NCBI RefSeq assembly: GCF_023715225.1
Contig: NZ_JAMBNS010000005.1
Span: 62,001-126,000 of the forward strand
Direction: 5' to 3'
Source of the DNA: Robertmurraya korlensis
GTDB lineage: Bacteria; Bacillota; Bacilli; Bacillales; Cytobacillaceae
Length of the DNA stretch: 64,000 nucleotides
Shown here: one piece after another, positions 1-8,480 of the stretch
Layout: every line of letters begins with the position of its first letter
Position numbering within the stretch: the stretch's first letter is position 1
Made by a program: the position numbers and the translations under genes
The notes under the pieces: model-generated
Database searches by the model: none
Told to the model about the DNA's origin: nothing
The model's input: the letters and a program-made list of their open reading frames with translations, nothing else

Positions 1-594
1 TGTACAGCGGCAAGTCGAGTCATTGTCGAACGCCCAGTAAAGGAAATGCTCGTACAAAAAGTAGTAGATTTAACACAGTCTATGAAAATAGGAAATGGAC
101 TAGAAGAAGGGATGCAAGTGGGCCCTCTTGTAAATGAAGAACAGCTTCATACGGTCGAGAAATATGTGAAAAAAGCGATTGATGAAGGCGGAAAAATGGT
201 GTCAGGTGGAAAGCGTATGAAAGAATTGGGCGGCTATTATTATGAGCCGACAATCCTTGAGAATGTGAAACCGAAGGATACGATTGCGCAGGAAGAAATA
301 TTTGGTCCGGTTCTTGCGATCATTGAAGTTGATTCCTATGAGGAAGCCATGGAGATAAATAACGGAACGATTTATGGGCTATCAACTTCCATTTATACGG
401 AGAGCCTTCATTATGCGAATCGTGCGGCAAAGGAAGCGGTAAGCGGACTTGTCTACATTAATAACGGAACGTCAAATGCTGAGATGGGTGTGGCGTTTGG
501 GGGAATGAAAATGTCCGGAAATGGTCACCGAGAAGTTTCCCACCATGCATTCGATGTTATGACAGAGTGGAAGTCCATCTATACCAACTATTGA
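1..594 (+). CDS. Aldehyde dehydrogenase, C-terminal part (5' end outside window)
   Basis: The frame is open from the first base. The first codon is Cys, followed by TAASRVIVE, which matches the catalytic-cysteine segment (GQ-x-C-TA-x-SR) of NAD(P)+-dependent aldehyde dehydrogenases, so the window appears to begin exactly at the nucleophile. Downstream are the family motifs EEIFGPVLAI and the C-terminal GLVYINNGT...AFGGMKMSGNG segment. About 197 residues are present; roughly 285 N-terminal residues, including most of the Rossmann NAD site, lie upstream. Substrate cannot be assigned. It is followed after 106 bp by the M81 peptidase gene in the same direction, so the two may be co-transcribed. 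Confidence 0.93.
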   Translation, partial: CTAASRVIVERPVKEMLVQKVVDLTQSMKIGNGLEEGMQVGPLVNEEQLHTVEKYVKKAIDEGGKMVSGGKRMKELGGYYYEPTILENVKPKDTIAQEEIFGPVLAIIEVDSYEEAMEINNGTIYGLSTSIYTESLHYANRAAKEAVSGLVYINNGTSNAEMGVAFGGMKMSGNGHREVSHHAFDVMTEWKSIYTNY

Positions 595-700
595 TGAACG
601 ACAATGTCTAACAGGTAGTGTCAAACTCAGCCTCTCCCATTTATTTGGTGGAATGGTCACGCAATATATAAAATTTTGGTCAAATACGAAGGGGGATAAC

Positions 701-2281
701 ATGAGAAAACATCGTATTGGTATTGCATTCTTCTACCATGAATCCCACAGTTTCAGCCCTATGAAAACAGAAATCGAACAGTTTCGAAATGAAGGCTACT
801 TTGTCGGCGAGGAAATTTATGCTGCCTATATGGGTACCAAAACGGAAGTGGGCGGTTTTTTGGATGTATTGAAACAAGAAAGGGATGTAGAAATTTTACC
901 GCTGCTTTGTGCGGCAGCAGTCCCATCGGGCGTGGTAACAACAGAAGCGTATTCCATTATTGAAGAGCAAATGCTCCAGTCAATACGGGAGGCTGGAAGG
1001 CTGGACGGATTATTGCTTGCATTGCATGGAGCAATGGTCGTGGAGCACCTCCTCGATCCGGAAGAGCATTTACTAGGAAAAATTCGCGGGCTTATCGGAC
1101 CGAATGTCCCAATTGCGACAACACTTGACATGCACGCCAATTTAAGTGGAAAAATGATTGATTACACCCCACTTCATTTTGGATTTAAAACATACCCCCA
1201 TATTGATATGTATGAACAAGGTATGAATGCGGCAATCGCTTTATTAAAGCAATTAAAAGAAGAGGTCACCTATTACGCATCTTTTGAAAAATTGCCGATG
1301 ATGCCGCCCTCTATCAATATGAGAACTGCAGAAGGGCCGATGCACAAAATGATCGAGTGGGCGAAACAAGCCGAAGAGGAAGAAGGAATTCATCATGTGT
1401 CCGTATTTGGTGGCTTCCCTTACTCGGATATTCCGATGGTCGGTGCAAGTGTACTTGTTGTTTCGCTCGATCCGAAAAAAGGAAAAGAGACTGCCCAAAA
1501 GATGGCATCCTTGTTCTGGAGTGTAAGAGAAGAATTTATCATGGATTTGCCTGGTGTAAGAGAGGGGCTCGATTTGGCGATAACGATTGAAGATAACAAA
1601 CCAATCGTGCTAGCGGACATCTCGGATAATCCTCTAAGTTGCGGGAGTGGCGACACAACAGAACTGCTTCGGGAGATGGTCAAGATGAACATTCCCGACA
1701 CGCTTTTTGGAGGACTCTACGATCCAGAATCCATTGAGGCTTGCCGCAAGATGGGAGCCGGAAATAAGGTCATGTTGTCTCTTGGAGGGAAAGTATCGCC
1801 TGAATTTGGGGAGTCTGTTCAGGTCGAAGCAACGGTAGTGGCTCTATCAGATGGTGTATTTTACAATTCTGGGCCGTTCAATCAGCATTTAAGAGTCGAT
1901 CTAAAGGGGGCAGCTCACATTCGCGTTGGCAAGATGGATATTCTCCTCATAGGAAGACCAATGTCAGCGAATGATCCGGAAATGTTTCGTCATATTGGCC
2001 TTGAGCCTTCGACAAAGAGAATTCTTGGGTTAAAGGCTAAGAATCATTTTCGGGCAGCGTTTGAACCGATTGTTGGCCCTATCATTTATGTAGATGCACC
2101 TGGTGTTGCCTCCAATCGTTTAACCACTTTTACGTATCGTCACATTCCTAAGCCCATTTGGCCTCTGGATGATATCGAATATGAAGGAGGAAAGAATAAT
2201 GGAAACATTGAACAAAACCTATTATGTCGAAGTACCAGCTTCATTAAATCCAGAACAGCTAAAAATAATGATGGAGCTTGA
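701..2281 (+). CDS. M81 family metallopeptidase (microcystinase C / MlrC-like)
   Basis: The protein begins MRKHRIGIAFFYHESHSFSP, the typical MlrC/DUF1485 N-terminus, and has the family segments DGLLLALHGAMV, TTLDMHANLS and FGFKTYPHIDMYE, with the Asp/His residues expected to bind zinc, followed by a C-terminal MlrC domain (LADISDNPLSCGSGD). The start at 701 has a GGGGGAT ribosome site; the longer frame back to 653 has none. The family's natural C-terminus is near PIWPLDDIEYEGG; here the frame runs 28 residues further into the next gene, an 83-bp overlap, suggesting loss of the original stop. The family hydrolyses peptides or cyclic amides; the native substrate here is unknown. Confidence 0.88.
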   Translation: MRKHRIGIAFFYHESHSFSPMKTEIEQFRNEGYFVGEEIYAAYMGTKTEVGGFLDVLKQERDVEILPLLCAAAVPSGVVTTEAYSIIEEQMLQSIREAGRLDGLLLALHGAMVVEHLLDPEEHLLGKIRGLIGPNVPIATTLDMHANLSGKMIDYTPLHFGFKTYPHIDMYEQGMNAAIALLKQLKEEVTYYASFEKLPMMPPSINMRTAEGPMHKMIEWAKQAEEEEGIHHVSVFGGFPYSDIPMVGASVLVVSLDPKKGKETAQKMASLFWSVREEFIMDLPGVREGLDLAITIEDNKPIVLADISDNPLSCGSGDTTELLREMVKMNIPDTLFGGLYDPESIEACRKMGAGNKVMLSLGGKVSPEFGESVQVEATVVALSDGVFYNSGPFNQHLRVDLKGAAHIRVGKMDILLIGRPMSANDPEMFRHIGLEPSTKRILGLKAKNHFRAAFEPIVGPIIYVDAPGVASNRLTTFTYRHIPKPIWPLDDIEYEGGKNNGNIEQNLLCRSTSFIKSRTAKNNDGA

Positions 2282-2678
2282 GCAAGATGCGTTTCCGGGA
2301 TTAGGGGCAGTTGACGAACAAGCACTTGTCCCTCTTACACGCTACGGGAAACTCATTCAATACCGGCAGCAAAATGATCCTAAGCCGATTGCGATTTGCG
2401 AAGTAATGAGAGCTTACAATGATATCCATAAAGCCTACATTTTCGGGTTTTATGTCCGCTCCGACCAACAAGGGAAAGGAATCGGGAAATTATTTTTACA
2501 GGAAATTTATCCGATTCTAAAGCAAGATGGGTTTCGTAAGGTTTGCTTAACGGTCAGTACTAAAAACAACGCAGCCGTCAAGCTATATGAAAAATTAGGG
2601 TTTGCCATTAAAGAGACTAGATTAGATGAATTTGGTGAAGGGGAAAATCGCTATTATATGGAATGCCACATATCTTAA
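2199..2678 (+). CDS. GNAT family N-acetyltransferase
   Basis: A 159-residue single-domain GNAT protein. The acetyl-CoA motif A is visible as VRSDQQGKGIGKLFL (Q-x-x-G-x-G), followed by the AAVKLYEKLGF motif B. The start at 2199 follows AGGAGG with 8-9 nt spacing. It lies 55 bp upstream of kamA and on the same strand. In Bacillus and methanogens lysine 2,3-aminomutase is often paired with a beta-lysine acetyltransferase (YodP/AblB). This protein is shorter than YodP, so that role is an inference from position only. A general amine or antibiotic acetyltransferase is the alternative. Confidence 0.85.
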   Translation: METLNKTYYVEVPASLNPEQLKIMMELEQDAFPGLGAVDEQALVPLTRYGKLIQYRQQNDPKPIAICEVMRAYNDIHKAYIFGFYVRSDQQGKGIGKLFLQEIYPILKQDGFRKVCLTVSTKNNAAVKLYEKLGFAIKETRLDEFGEGENRYYMECHIS

Positions 2679-2733
2679 TAAATTAATGTTCCGAGGAGAA
2701 TTCGTCAAAAAAATAATTTAGGGGGAGTTTATG

Positions 2734-4143
2734 ATGAGAAACACTTTATTCCAACCAAAAAGACATTGGAAAGAGATCGAGCTTTGGAAGGATGTTACAG
2801 AGGATCAATGGAACGATTGGGTTTGGCAGTTGACAAATACAATCAAAAATTTAGAAGACTTAAAGAAAGTCGTTAACTTAACTCCAGAAGAAGAGCAAGG
2901 AGTTTTAATCTCAACAAAAACAATTCCATTAAACATCACACCATATTATGCATGGCTTATGGATCCAGATGATTCAAGATGTCCGGTTAGAATGCAGTCT
3001 GTTCCGATTTCTGCGGAATTGAATAAAACAAGATATGATTTAGAAGATCCTCTTCACGAAGATGAAGACTCACCAGTACCTGGATTAACACATCGTTATC
3101 CGGATCGCGTGTTGTTCCTAGTAACAAACCAATGCTCCATGTACTGTCGTTACTGCACAAGAAGACGCTTCTCTGGACAAATCGGAATGGGTGTTCCAAA
3201 GAAACAATTAGACACAGCCATTAACTATATCGCATCTAACCCCCAAATTCGAGATGTTTTAATTTCCGGAGGAGACGGGCTCCTTATTAATGACAATATT
3301 CTAGAATATATTTTAAAGAATTTACGTGAGATTCCACATGTAGAAATTATTCGTATTGGTACAAGAGCACCAGTCGTATTTCCACAGCGTATTACAGAAA
3401 ATCTTTGTAATATCTTGAAAAAGTATCATCCAGTCTGGTTAAATACGCATTTCAATACATCTATTGAGATTACGGAAGAATCGAAGCGTGCATGTGAAAT
3501 GCTTGCAAATGTTGGTGTACCTGTTGGTAATCAGTCTGTTATTTTGGCAGGCATTAACGACAGTGTACCAATCATGAAACAACTTATGCATGACCTTGTT
3601 AAAATTCGCGTTCGCCCATATTATATTTACCAATGTGATTTATCGGAAGGGATTGGCCATTTCCGTGCACCAATCAGCAAAGGATTGGAAATCATGGAAG
3701 GACTTCGCGGTCATACATCAGGATATGCTGTTCCAACATTTATTGTTGATGCCCCTGGGGGAGGAGGTAAAATTCCTTTGCAGCCGAACTATATCATTTC
3801 TCAAAGTTCTAATAAAGTTGTATTACGTAACTTTGAAGGTGTTATCACATCTTATCCGGAACCAACAAATTATCAGTCAGGAAGTGCTGACGATTATTAT
3901 AAGAAGGTATATCCCGAAGTGTTTGAAAAGTTTGAAAGTAATGGCGTACTATCCATTATTGATGATACGAAATTTAACCTTACACCTGAAGGATTAAAAC
4001 GTTTAGATCGCCGAAAAACGTATATGGAAAATATTGAACATAGTTCATTAAAAGATAAACGTGACAAACGCGACGAGTTAAAAGAGAAAAAATTCCAATC
4101 GCAAATGAAGAAATATGAAACAGTGGGTGCAAAGGAGGAATAA
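2734..4143 (+). CDS. kamA: L-lysine 2,3-aminomutase (radical SAM)
   Basis: This enzyme interconverts L-lysine and L-beta-lysine using a [4Fe-4S] cluster, SAM and PLP. The radical SAM motif CSMYCRYC lies at about residues 134-141, followed by TRRRFSG. Substrate and PLP segments include LISGGDGLL, RIGTRAPVVFPQRIT and DAPGGGGK, the last containing the PLP lysine of the family. The 469-residue length and the MRNTLFQPKRHW start agree with Bacillus KamA as I remember it; a second ATG sits one codon upstream at 2731 and could also be used. The ribosome site GGGGGAG is at 2721-2727. yokU follows after 2 bp, as in Bacillus, and a LysP-like permease follows that. Confidence 0.96.
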   Translation: MRNTLFQPKRHWKEIELWKDVTEDQWNDWVWQLTNTIKNLEDLKKVVNLTPEEEQGVLISTKTIPLNITPYYAWLMDPDDSRCPVRMQSVPISAELNKTRYDLEDPLHEDEDSPVPGLTHRYPDRVLFLVTNQCSMYCRYCTRRRFSGQIGMGVPKKQLDTAINYIASNPQIRDVLISGGDGLLINDNILEYILKNLREIPHVEIIRIGTRAPVVFPQRITENLCNILKKYHPVWLNTHFNTSIEITEESKRACEMLANVGVPVGNQSVILAGINDSVPIMKQLMHDLVKIRVRPYYIYQCDLSEGIGHFRAPISKGLEIMEGLRGHTSGYAVPTFIVDAPGGGGKIPLQPNYIISQSSNKVVLRNFEGVITSYPEPTNYQSGSADDYYKKVYPEVFEKFESNGVLSIIDDTKFNLTPEGLKRLDRRKTYMENIEHSSLKDKRDKRDELKEKKFQSQMKKYETVGAKEE

Positions 4144-4145
4144 TA

Positions 4146-4424
4146 TTGATTTGTCAATGGTGCGAATCAGATACAGCAAGTGAAACGAGCAACACAGTGT
4201 ATTGGGAACTTCCAGATGGAACAAATGCGATCGAAATACAAGACACACCATCTATTCATTGCTTAGAATGCGGAATGATCTATCAAACAGATCGTACGGT
4301 CAAAGAAATTGAGGATCATCTATTCTTAATTGATTGCTCAAAGCTTGAAAAAAGTATGAAGTATGAAACGCTTATGGCTACTCCACGATTATTGAAGAGA
4401 AACTACTTTGATTTTTCAAGATAA
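4146..4424 (+). CDS. yokU: YokU family zinc-finger protein
   Basis: A 92-residue protein with an N-terminal CQWC and a second HCLECGMIYQ pair, giving a four-cysteine YgiT/MqsA-type zinc finger. The KEIEDHLFLI segment is typical of YokU. Translation starts at TTG, two bases after the kamA stop, with AAAGGAGG at 4131-4138, so it is translationally tied to kamA. YokU is a conserved companion of lysine 2,3-aminomutase in Bacillus; its function is not established. It could be a maturation factor or small regulator for the pathway, which is speculation. Confidence 0.9.
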   Translation: MICQWCESDTASETSNTVYWELPDGTNAIEIQDTPSIHCLECGMIYQTDRTVKEIEDHLFLIDCSKLEKSMKYETLMATPRLLKRNYFDFSR

Positions 4425-4470
4425 ACAACAAAATGTATCCGTTTTCGATATAGAGTGAATGGTCAAGGTA

Positions 4471-4519
4471 TTCCCTTCAAATTCAATATAAATTTGAAGG
4501 GAATATGTAATCTTTTTTT
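4471..4519 (+). terminator. Rho-independent terminator after yokU
   Basis: A perfect 13-bp inverted repeat (TTCCCTTCAAATT and its complement) at 4471-4483 and 4491-4503 has a 7-nt loop and is followed within about 10 bases by a run of seven T. It separates the kamA-yokU transcript from the permease gene. Confidence 0.75.
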
Positions 4520-4565
4520 CGTTTTCTCACAATGTTAAATAAAGACGGGAGTAGGGAGGACAAGA

Positions 4566-6068
4566 ATGGGATCACTCAATAGCTATAAAAATGAACATAA
4601 TAATCAGAATATTCTAAATGATAAAAGGGGTAAAGAGCATGTTAAACGCAATCTAAAGGCACGTCACATGACGATGATTGCTATCGGAGGGTCAATTGGT
4701 ACAGGGATATTTTTAGCGACAGGGGCGTCCATTCAAACAGCTGGACCTGGTGGTGCGCTAATTGCTTATGGAGCTATCGGCATCATGGTCTATTTTCTGA
4801 TGACAAGTCTAGGTGAAATGGCAACATTAATGCCGGTTTCCGGGTCCTTTTCAACATATGGTAGCCGTTTTGTCGATCCAGCATTTGGTTTTGCGCTCGG
4901 TTGGAACTATTGGTTCAACTGGGCAGTTACACTTGCGGTTGAAATAGTTGCATCAGCTATTATTATGAAGTTCTGGTTTCCGGATGTACCGAGCATCGTG
5001 TGGAGTACCCTGTTTTTAGGTCTAATCTTTTTATTGAATGCATTGTCGGTTAAAAGTTACGGAGAATCCGAGTATTGGTTTTCCTTAATAAAAGTAGTGA
5101 CCATCATCGTTTTCATTGGAGTTGGTATACTCACCATTTTAGGTATCCTTGGAGGAGATTATATCGGGTTTAAAAATTTTACTGTAGAACATGCTCCTGT
5201 TAATGGGGGTCTATTGTCCGTAATAAGTATTTTTCTCATCGCAGGTTTTTCATTTCAAGGAACGGAACTCGTGGGGATTGCTGCAGGTGAAAGTGAAGAG
5301 CCGGAGAAAAACGTACCAAAGGCGATTCGACAAGTATTTTGGCGAATTCTACTATTTTATATCGTCGCCATTGCTGTCATTGGCCTAATTATTCCTTATA
5401 CAAGTCCTGAACTGTTAGGTAGGGATGTCGACAACATCGCTGTTAGCCCTTTTACCCTTGTATTTGAGAAAGTAGGCATTGCATTTGCAGCATCTGTAAT
5501 GAATGCGGTTATTTTGACCTCAGTCTTATCGGCAGGAACATCCGGTTTATATGCATCGACACGCATGCTTTGGTCTATGGCAAAGGAAGGCCAGGCACCT
5601 AGATTTCTACAACAAGTAAATGATCGCGGAATTCCGATGAATGCCCTTGTCATCACGACGATTATCGGGGGCTTGGCCTTTTTAACTTCTATTTTTGGAG
5701 ACCAAGTGTATACATGGTTATTAAATGCGTCAGGATTAACTGGATTTATTGCCTGGCTTGGAATTGCGGTCAGCCACTATCGTTTTAGAAAAGCATATGT
5801 CGCCCAGGGCAGAGACATGAGTGACTTGAAGTTTAAAGCGAAGTGGTTCCCGTTTGGTCCAATTTTCGCTTTTGCGATGTGTATCTTTGTCATCTTTGGT
5901 CAAAATTATCAAGCTTTTTTAACAAGTGAAATTGATTGGTATGGAATAGTCGTGTCTTATATTGGTCTTCCAATCTTTTTGGCATTTTGGCTCGGGTTTA
6001 AACTCATTCATAAAACGAAGGTCGTTCCGCTAGATGAATGTCTATTTGAAGAGATGTCATCTAAATAG
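4566..6068 (+). CDS. lysP: Lysine-specific APC permease, LysP-like
   Basis: A 500-residue amino acid permease with about 12 predicted membrane segments. It carries the LysP-like signatures LKARHMTMIAIGGSIGTGIF, GFALGWNYWFNWAVT, FSFQGTELVGIAAGE and ASTRMLW, very close to what I recall of Escherichia coli LysP. Start ATG follows GGGAGG. The position directly after kamA-yokU supports lysine uptake feeding the aminomutase. A separate promoter is expected because a terminator lies between. Specificity is inferred by similarity; arginine or another basic amino acid is the main alternative. Confidence 0.9.
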   Translation: MGSLNSYKNEHNNQNILNDKRGKEHVKRNLKARHMTMIAIGGSIGTGIFLATGASIQTAGPGGALIAYGAIGIMVYFLMTSLGEMATLMPVSGSFSTYGSRFVDPAFGFALGWNYWFNWAVTLAVEIVASAIIMKFWFPDVPSIVWSTLFLGLIFLLNALSVKSYGESEYWFSLIKVVTIIVFIGVGILTILGILGGDYIGFKNFTVEHAPVNGGLLSVISIFLIAGFSFQGTELVGIAAGESEEPEKNVPKAIRQVFWRILLFYIVAIAVIGLIIPYTSPELLGRDVDNIAVSPFTLVFEKVGIAFAASVMNAVILTSVLSAGTSGLYASTRMLWSMAKEGQAPRFLQQVNDRGIPMNALVITTIIGGLAFLTSIFGDQVYTWLLNASGLTGFIAWLGIAVSHYRFRKAYVAQGRDMSDLKFKAKWFPFGPIFAFAMCIFVIFGQNYQAFLTSEIDWYGIVVSYIGLPIFLAFWLGFKLIHKTKVVPLDECLFEEMSSK

Positions 6069-6176
6069 AGAAATCGAGATTCGTCTCGCTCCGCCATTTT
6101 AAAGCTATGAGGTGAGCGATTGAACGATGAAATAAATTGTAGATATTTTTTAGGAGATTTGGGGATAAGAATGAAA

Positions 6177-6206
6177 CGAACACCTTTTGGCAGGTGTTCG
6201 TTTTTT
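6177..6206 (+). terminator. Terminator after lysP-like gene
   Basis: Stem CGAACACCT (6177-6185), loop TTTGGC, complementary stem to 6200, then six T. It sits between lysP and the converging small gene on the minus strand. Confidence 0.85.
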
Positions 6207-6226
6207 ATTCTAAAACCAAATTCAAA

Positions 6227-6337
6227 TTATCTATGTTTAGACCTGTAATTGTCGATGTAAGAGTTAACAGTCAAAAAAGAACCAACTAAGAATAAGATTA
6301 TTCCCGTGATACTAGTAGGATACAGCAGTTCCCACAT
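6227..6337 (-). CDS. Small hydrophobic membrane protein (36 aa)
   Basis: An open frame too short for usual gene calls. On the minus strand a strong ribosome site (GGGAGGGG) precedes an ATG by a few bases, and the product, starting MWELLYPTSITG, has one hydrophobic segment (about residues 10-24, IILFLVGSFLTV) followed by a charged tail ending YRSKHR. It converges on the lysP terminator. No family recognised. The strong ribosome site, single-helix layout and basic tail resemble the many small Bacillus membrane peptides. Function unknown; a toxin-like role is possible but there is no evidence for it. Confidence 0.6.
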   Translation of the reverse strand: MWELLYPTSITGIILFLVGSFLTVNSYIDNYRSKHR

Positions 6338-6653
6338 ATAGACCCCTCCCTTATCAGTATTGTATTTAGAATATTCTGTTATTTATTATAATATCACGTT
6401 TAGATCATTAACAATATAGAAATGGTAAATTCTTTGCATAAGAAAATTGCCGCTTAAGGTTTTACAACAGTATATAAAAGTCAAAAGGAAAGTTCATCTT
6501 TGTTAAAGAATCTCGTCCGTGTCACGGCATTTTAGACGAGAGTGGAGTGTATTTTATGGTAAATGAGAGAGGAACAAGTTAAGCTTTTCTTATTAAGATA
6601 TTTTTTAAGAACAAAGTAATTAAGAAATTTTAGTGTGGAAGGAGATTTTATTC
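6338..6653. other. Intergenic region before the macro-domain gene
   Basis: About 316 bases without a supported gene. It holds likely promoter DNA for the small minus-strand gene (minus-strand TATAAT near 6385-6395) and, at 6512-6540, a nested dyad: CTCGTC/GACGAG outer arms around CCGTG-T-CACGG. The dyad could be an operator or a leader hairpin for the macro-domain gene; there is no T-run. Nothing else recognised. Confidence 0.4.
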
Positions 6654-7655
6654 ATGCCATTAGAGATTATCCGCCACGACCTCACCAAGATGAAGGTAGA
6701 TGCCATCGTAAATGCTGCAAATACAGAATTAAGAATGGGAGGTGGTATTTGCGGGGCTATTTTTCAAGCTGCCGGTGTGAAGGAGTTAACACAGGCTTGT
6801 GAGAAAATAGGAGGCTGTTCGGTTGGTCAGGCTGTGATCACAGATGGATTTCATTTGCCTGCCAAAAACATCATACATACTCCAGGGCCCATTTGGAAGG
6901 GTGGCTCTCATCAAGAATCCAGACTTCTGAAGGATTCCTATACTCATTCTCTGGAGCTAGCGAGAACTAATCAATGTGAATCCATCGCCTTTCCACTAAT
7001 ATCGACGGGGATCTATGGATTTCCAAAAGATGAGGCCTTACAAATTGCCGTTTCTACGATTAGTCAATTTCTTTTACAGCATGACATGCTTGTCTATTTA
7101 GTTGTGTTTGACCAAACATCCTTTGGGTTAAGTCAAAAGCTATTCTCATCAATCTATGAATATATTGATGAACATTATGTGGAGGAAGTAGAACAGACAT
7201 TTCATCGCCGAGAAGAGCGATTCATCCTGGAAGATTTGCAAGTACCGGAAGATTTTTACGAAAAAAAGAATGAGCCTATACTAGAAAATAATCTAGCGCA
7301 TCTCTTTGGCGAACTCGATGAGTCCTTTTCGCAGCGGTTGCTTCGGCTCATTGATGAAAGAGGAATGACAGATGTGGAGACCTATAGAAGGGCAAATGTG
7401 GATCGTCGCTTGTTTTCAAAAATTCGTAATAAAGTAGATTACACGCCTACAAAGAAAACAGCCCTTGCCTTTGCCATTGCTTTACATCTAGATGTACACG
7501 ATACCAACGATTTGCTGTCAGCTGCCGGATATACTTTGTCGCGTAGCAGTAAATTAGATGTTATTATTGAATTTTTTATCCAACAAGGCAATTATAATAT
7601 TCACGAAATCAACGAAGCACTTTTTGCATTGGATCAACCCTTACTAGGAGCATAA
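6654..7655 (+). CDS. Macro-domain (ADP-ribose-binding/hydrolase-like) protein with C-terminal helical domain
   Basis: A 333-residue protein. Residues 1 to about 165 form a macro domain: VDAIVNAANTELRMGGGICGAIF, then PAKNIIHTPGP and the phosphate-loop segment ISTGIYGFPKDEA. This fold binds ADP-ribose or related ligands and often removes ADP-ribose from targets. Residues about 215-333 form a helical domain (DESFSQRLLRLIDERGMTD, then YRRANVDRRLFSKIR and ALAFAIALHLDVHDTNDLL) that resembles an XRE-like helix-turn-helix. The ATG at 6654 has GGAAGGAG upstream; the earlier GTG at 6633 overlaps that site. A VWA-domain gene follows after 80 bp. Likely a stress or ADP-ribose signalling module, by inference. 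Confidence 0.85.
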   Translation: MPLEIIRHDLTKMKVDAIVNAANTELRMGGGICGAIFQAAGVKELTQACEKIGGCSVGQAVITDGFHLPAKNIIHTPGPIWKGGSHQESRLLKDSYTHSLELARTNQCESIAFPLISTGIYGFPKDEALQIAVSTISQFLLQHDMLVYLVVFDQTSFGLSQKLFSSIYEYIDEHYVEEVEQTFHRREERFILEDLQVPEDFYEKKNEPILENNLAHLFGELDESFSQRLLRLIDERGMTDVETYRRANVDRRLFSKIRNKVDYTPTKKTALAFAIALHLDVHDTNDLLSAAGYTLSRSSKLDVIIEFFIQQGNYNIHEINEALFALDQPLLGA

Positions 7656-7657
7656 AT

Positions 7658-7685
7658 GTCGCTTTCAAAGCGACCATTTCTTTTT
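7658..7685 (+). terminator. Weak hairpin after macro-domain gene
   Basis: GTCGCTTT/AAAGCGAC hairpin followed by a T-rich stretch. The loop is very short and the T-run is interrupted, so termination is probably partial and the VWA gene may be co-transcribed. Confidence 0.35.
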
Positions 7686-7735
7686 CAAATCTTGATATCC
7701 TTCAAATATAAATAAATGAAGTGGAGGAAACAAGA

Positions 7736-8389
7736 ATGAAAAAGAATGTAACGGAAGTCGTGTTTATCCTAGATAAAAGTGGGTCTATGGCAGGTCTTGA
7801 AACGGACACCATTGGTGGCTTTAATGGGATGCTGAATAAGCAGAAAAAAGCGGAAGGAGAAGCTTACGTTACAACGGTATTATTTAATCATCAGTATGAA
7901 CTCTTACATGATCGGATCCATGTAAAAGGCATCTCTCCCATCACTGAACGTGACTATGAAGTAGGGGGAACGACGGCATTACTCGATGCCATCGGCTTTT
8001 CTATTCAAAAAATCGTGAATGTCCAAAAAAATACTAGTGTAGTGGAACGAGCCGATCAGGTCCTATTTGTCATCACCACGGATGGAATGGAAAATGCGAG
8101 TCGTGAATTTACCTCTGAAAAAATCAAAAAAATGATCACTCACCAAAAAGAGAAATATGGATGGGACTTCATGTTTCTAGGGGCGAATATTGATGCCATT
8201 TCAACGGCCGCACAGTTTGGAATTGATGAGGACTTTGCGGTGGACTACCATGCTGACCAAATGGGAACACAGTTGAATTACGAGATGGTGAGCGAGGCCG
8301 TGATAATATTACGAAGCGGAAAGAAAATGGATCGAAGTTGGAAAGAAGGAATTGAGCGAGATTATAATCGTCGTTCGAGTTGTCATTAG
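7736..8389 (+). CDS. VWA (von Willebrand factor type A) domain protein, TerY-like
   Basis: A 217-residue soluble protein made of one VWA domain. The metal-ion-dependent adhesion site is complete: DKSGSM near the N-terminus, the Thr in GGTTALLDAIG, and the Asp in TTDGMENAS. It begins KKNVTEVVFILDKSGSM, as in TerY-like cytosolic VWA proteins, and has no signal peptide. ATG 7736 follows GGAGG with 8-nt spacing. Its gene partner is the macro-domain protein 80 bp upstream; together they suggest a protein-protein scaffold plus ADP-ribose recognition. That pairing is seen here but its function is inferred. Confidence 0.88.
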   Translation: MKKNVTEVVFILDKSGSMAGLETDTIGGFNGMLNKQKKAEGEAYVTTVLFNHQYELLHDRIHVKGISPITERDYEVGGTTALLDAIGFSIQKIVNVQKNTSVVERADQVLFVITTDGMENASREFTSEKIKKMITHQKEKYGWDFMFLGANIDAISTAAQFGIDEDFAVDYHADQMGTQLNYEMVSEAVIILRSGKKMDRSWKEGIERDYNRRSSCH

Positions 8390-8456
8390 GATACTACGAG
8401 ACATTTCGGGAATCCATAGAGGCGGTCAACTCCTCAGAGTTTTTAAATAAACTACC

Positions 8457-8480
8457 AAAACCATCCTATTGGATGGTTTT
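8457..8480. terminator. Bidirectional terminator between VWA gene and LysR gene
   Basis: AAAACCATCC (8457-8466), loop TATT, complementary GGATGGTTTT (8471-8480). A-rich on one flank and T-rich on the other, so it can serve both convergent genes; it overlaps the stop codon of the minus-strand LysR gene. Confidence 0.7.

Noticed and set aside
3590-3997. 135-codon plus-strand open frame
   Set aside because: Lies inside kamA in another frame; no ribosome site and no motif.
6171-6245. Short plus-strand frame starting at ATG 6171
   Set aside because: It coincides with the terminator hairpin and T-run after the LysP-like gene.
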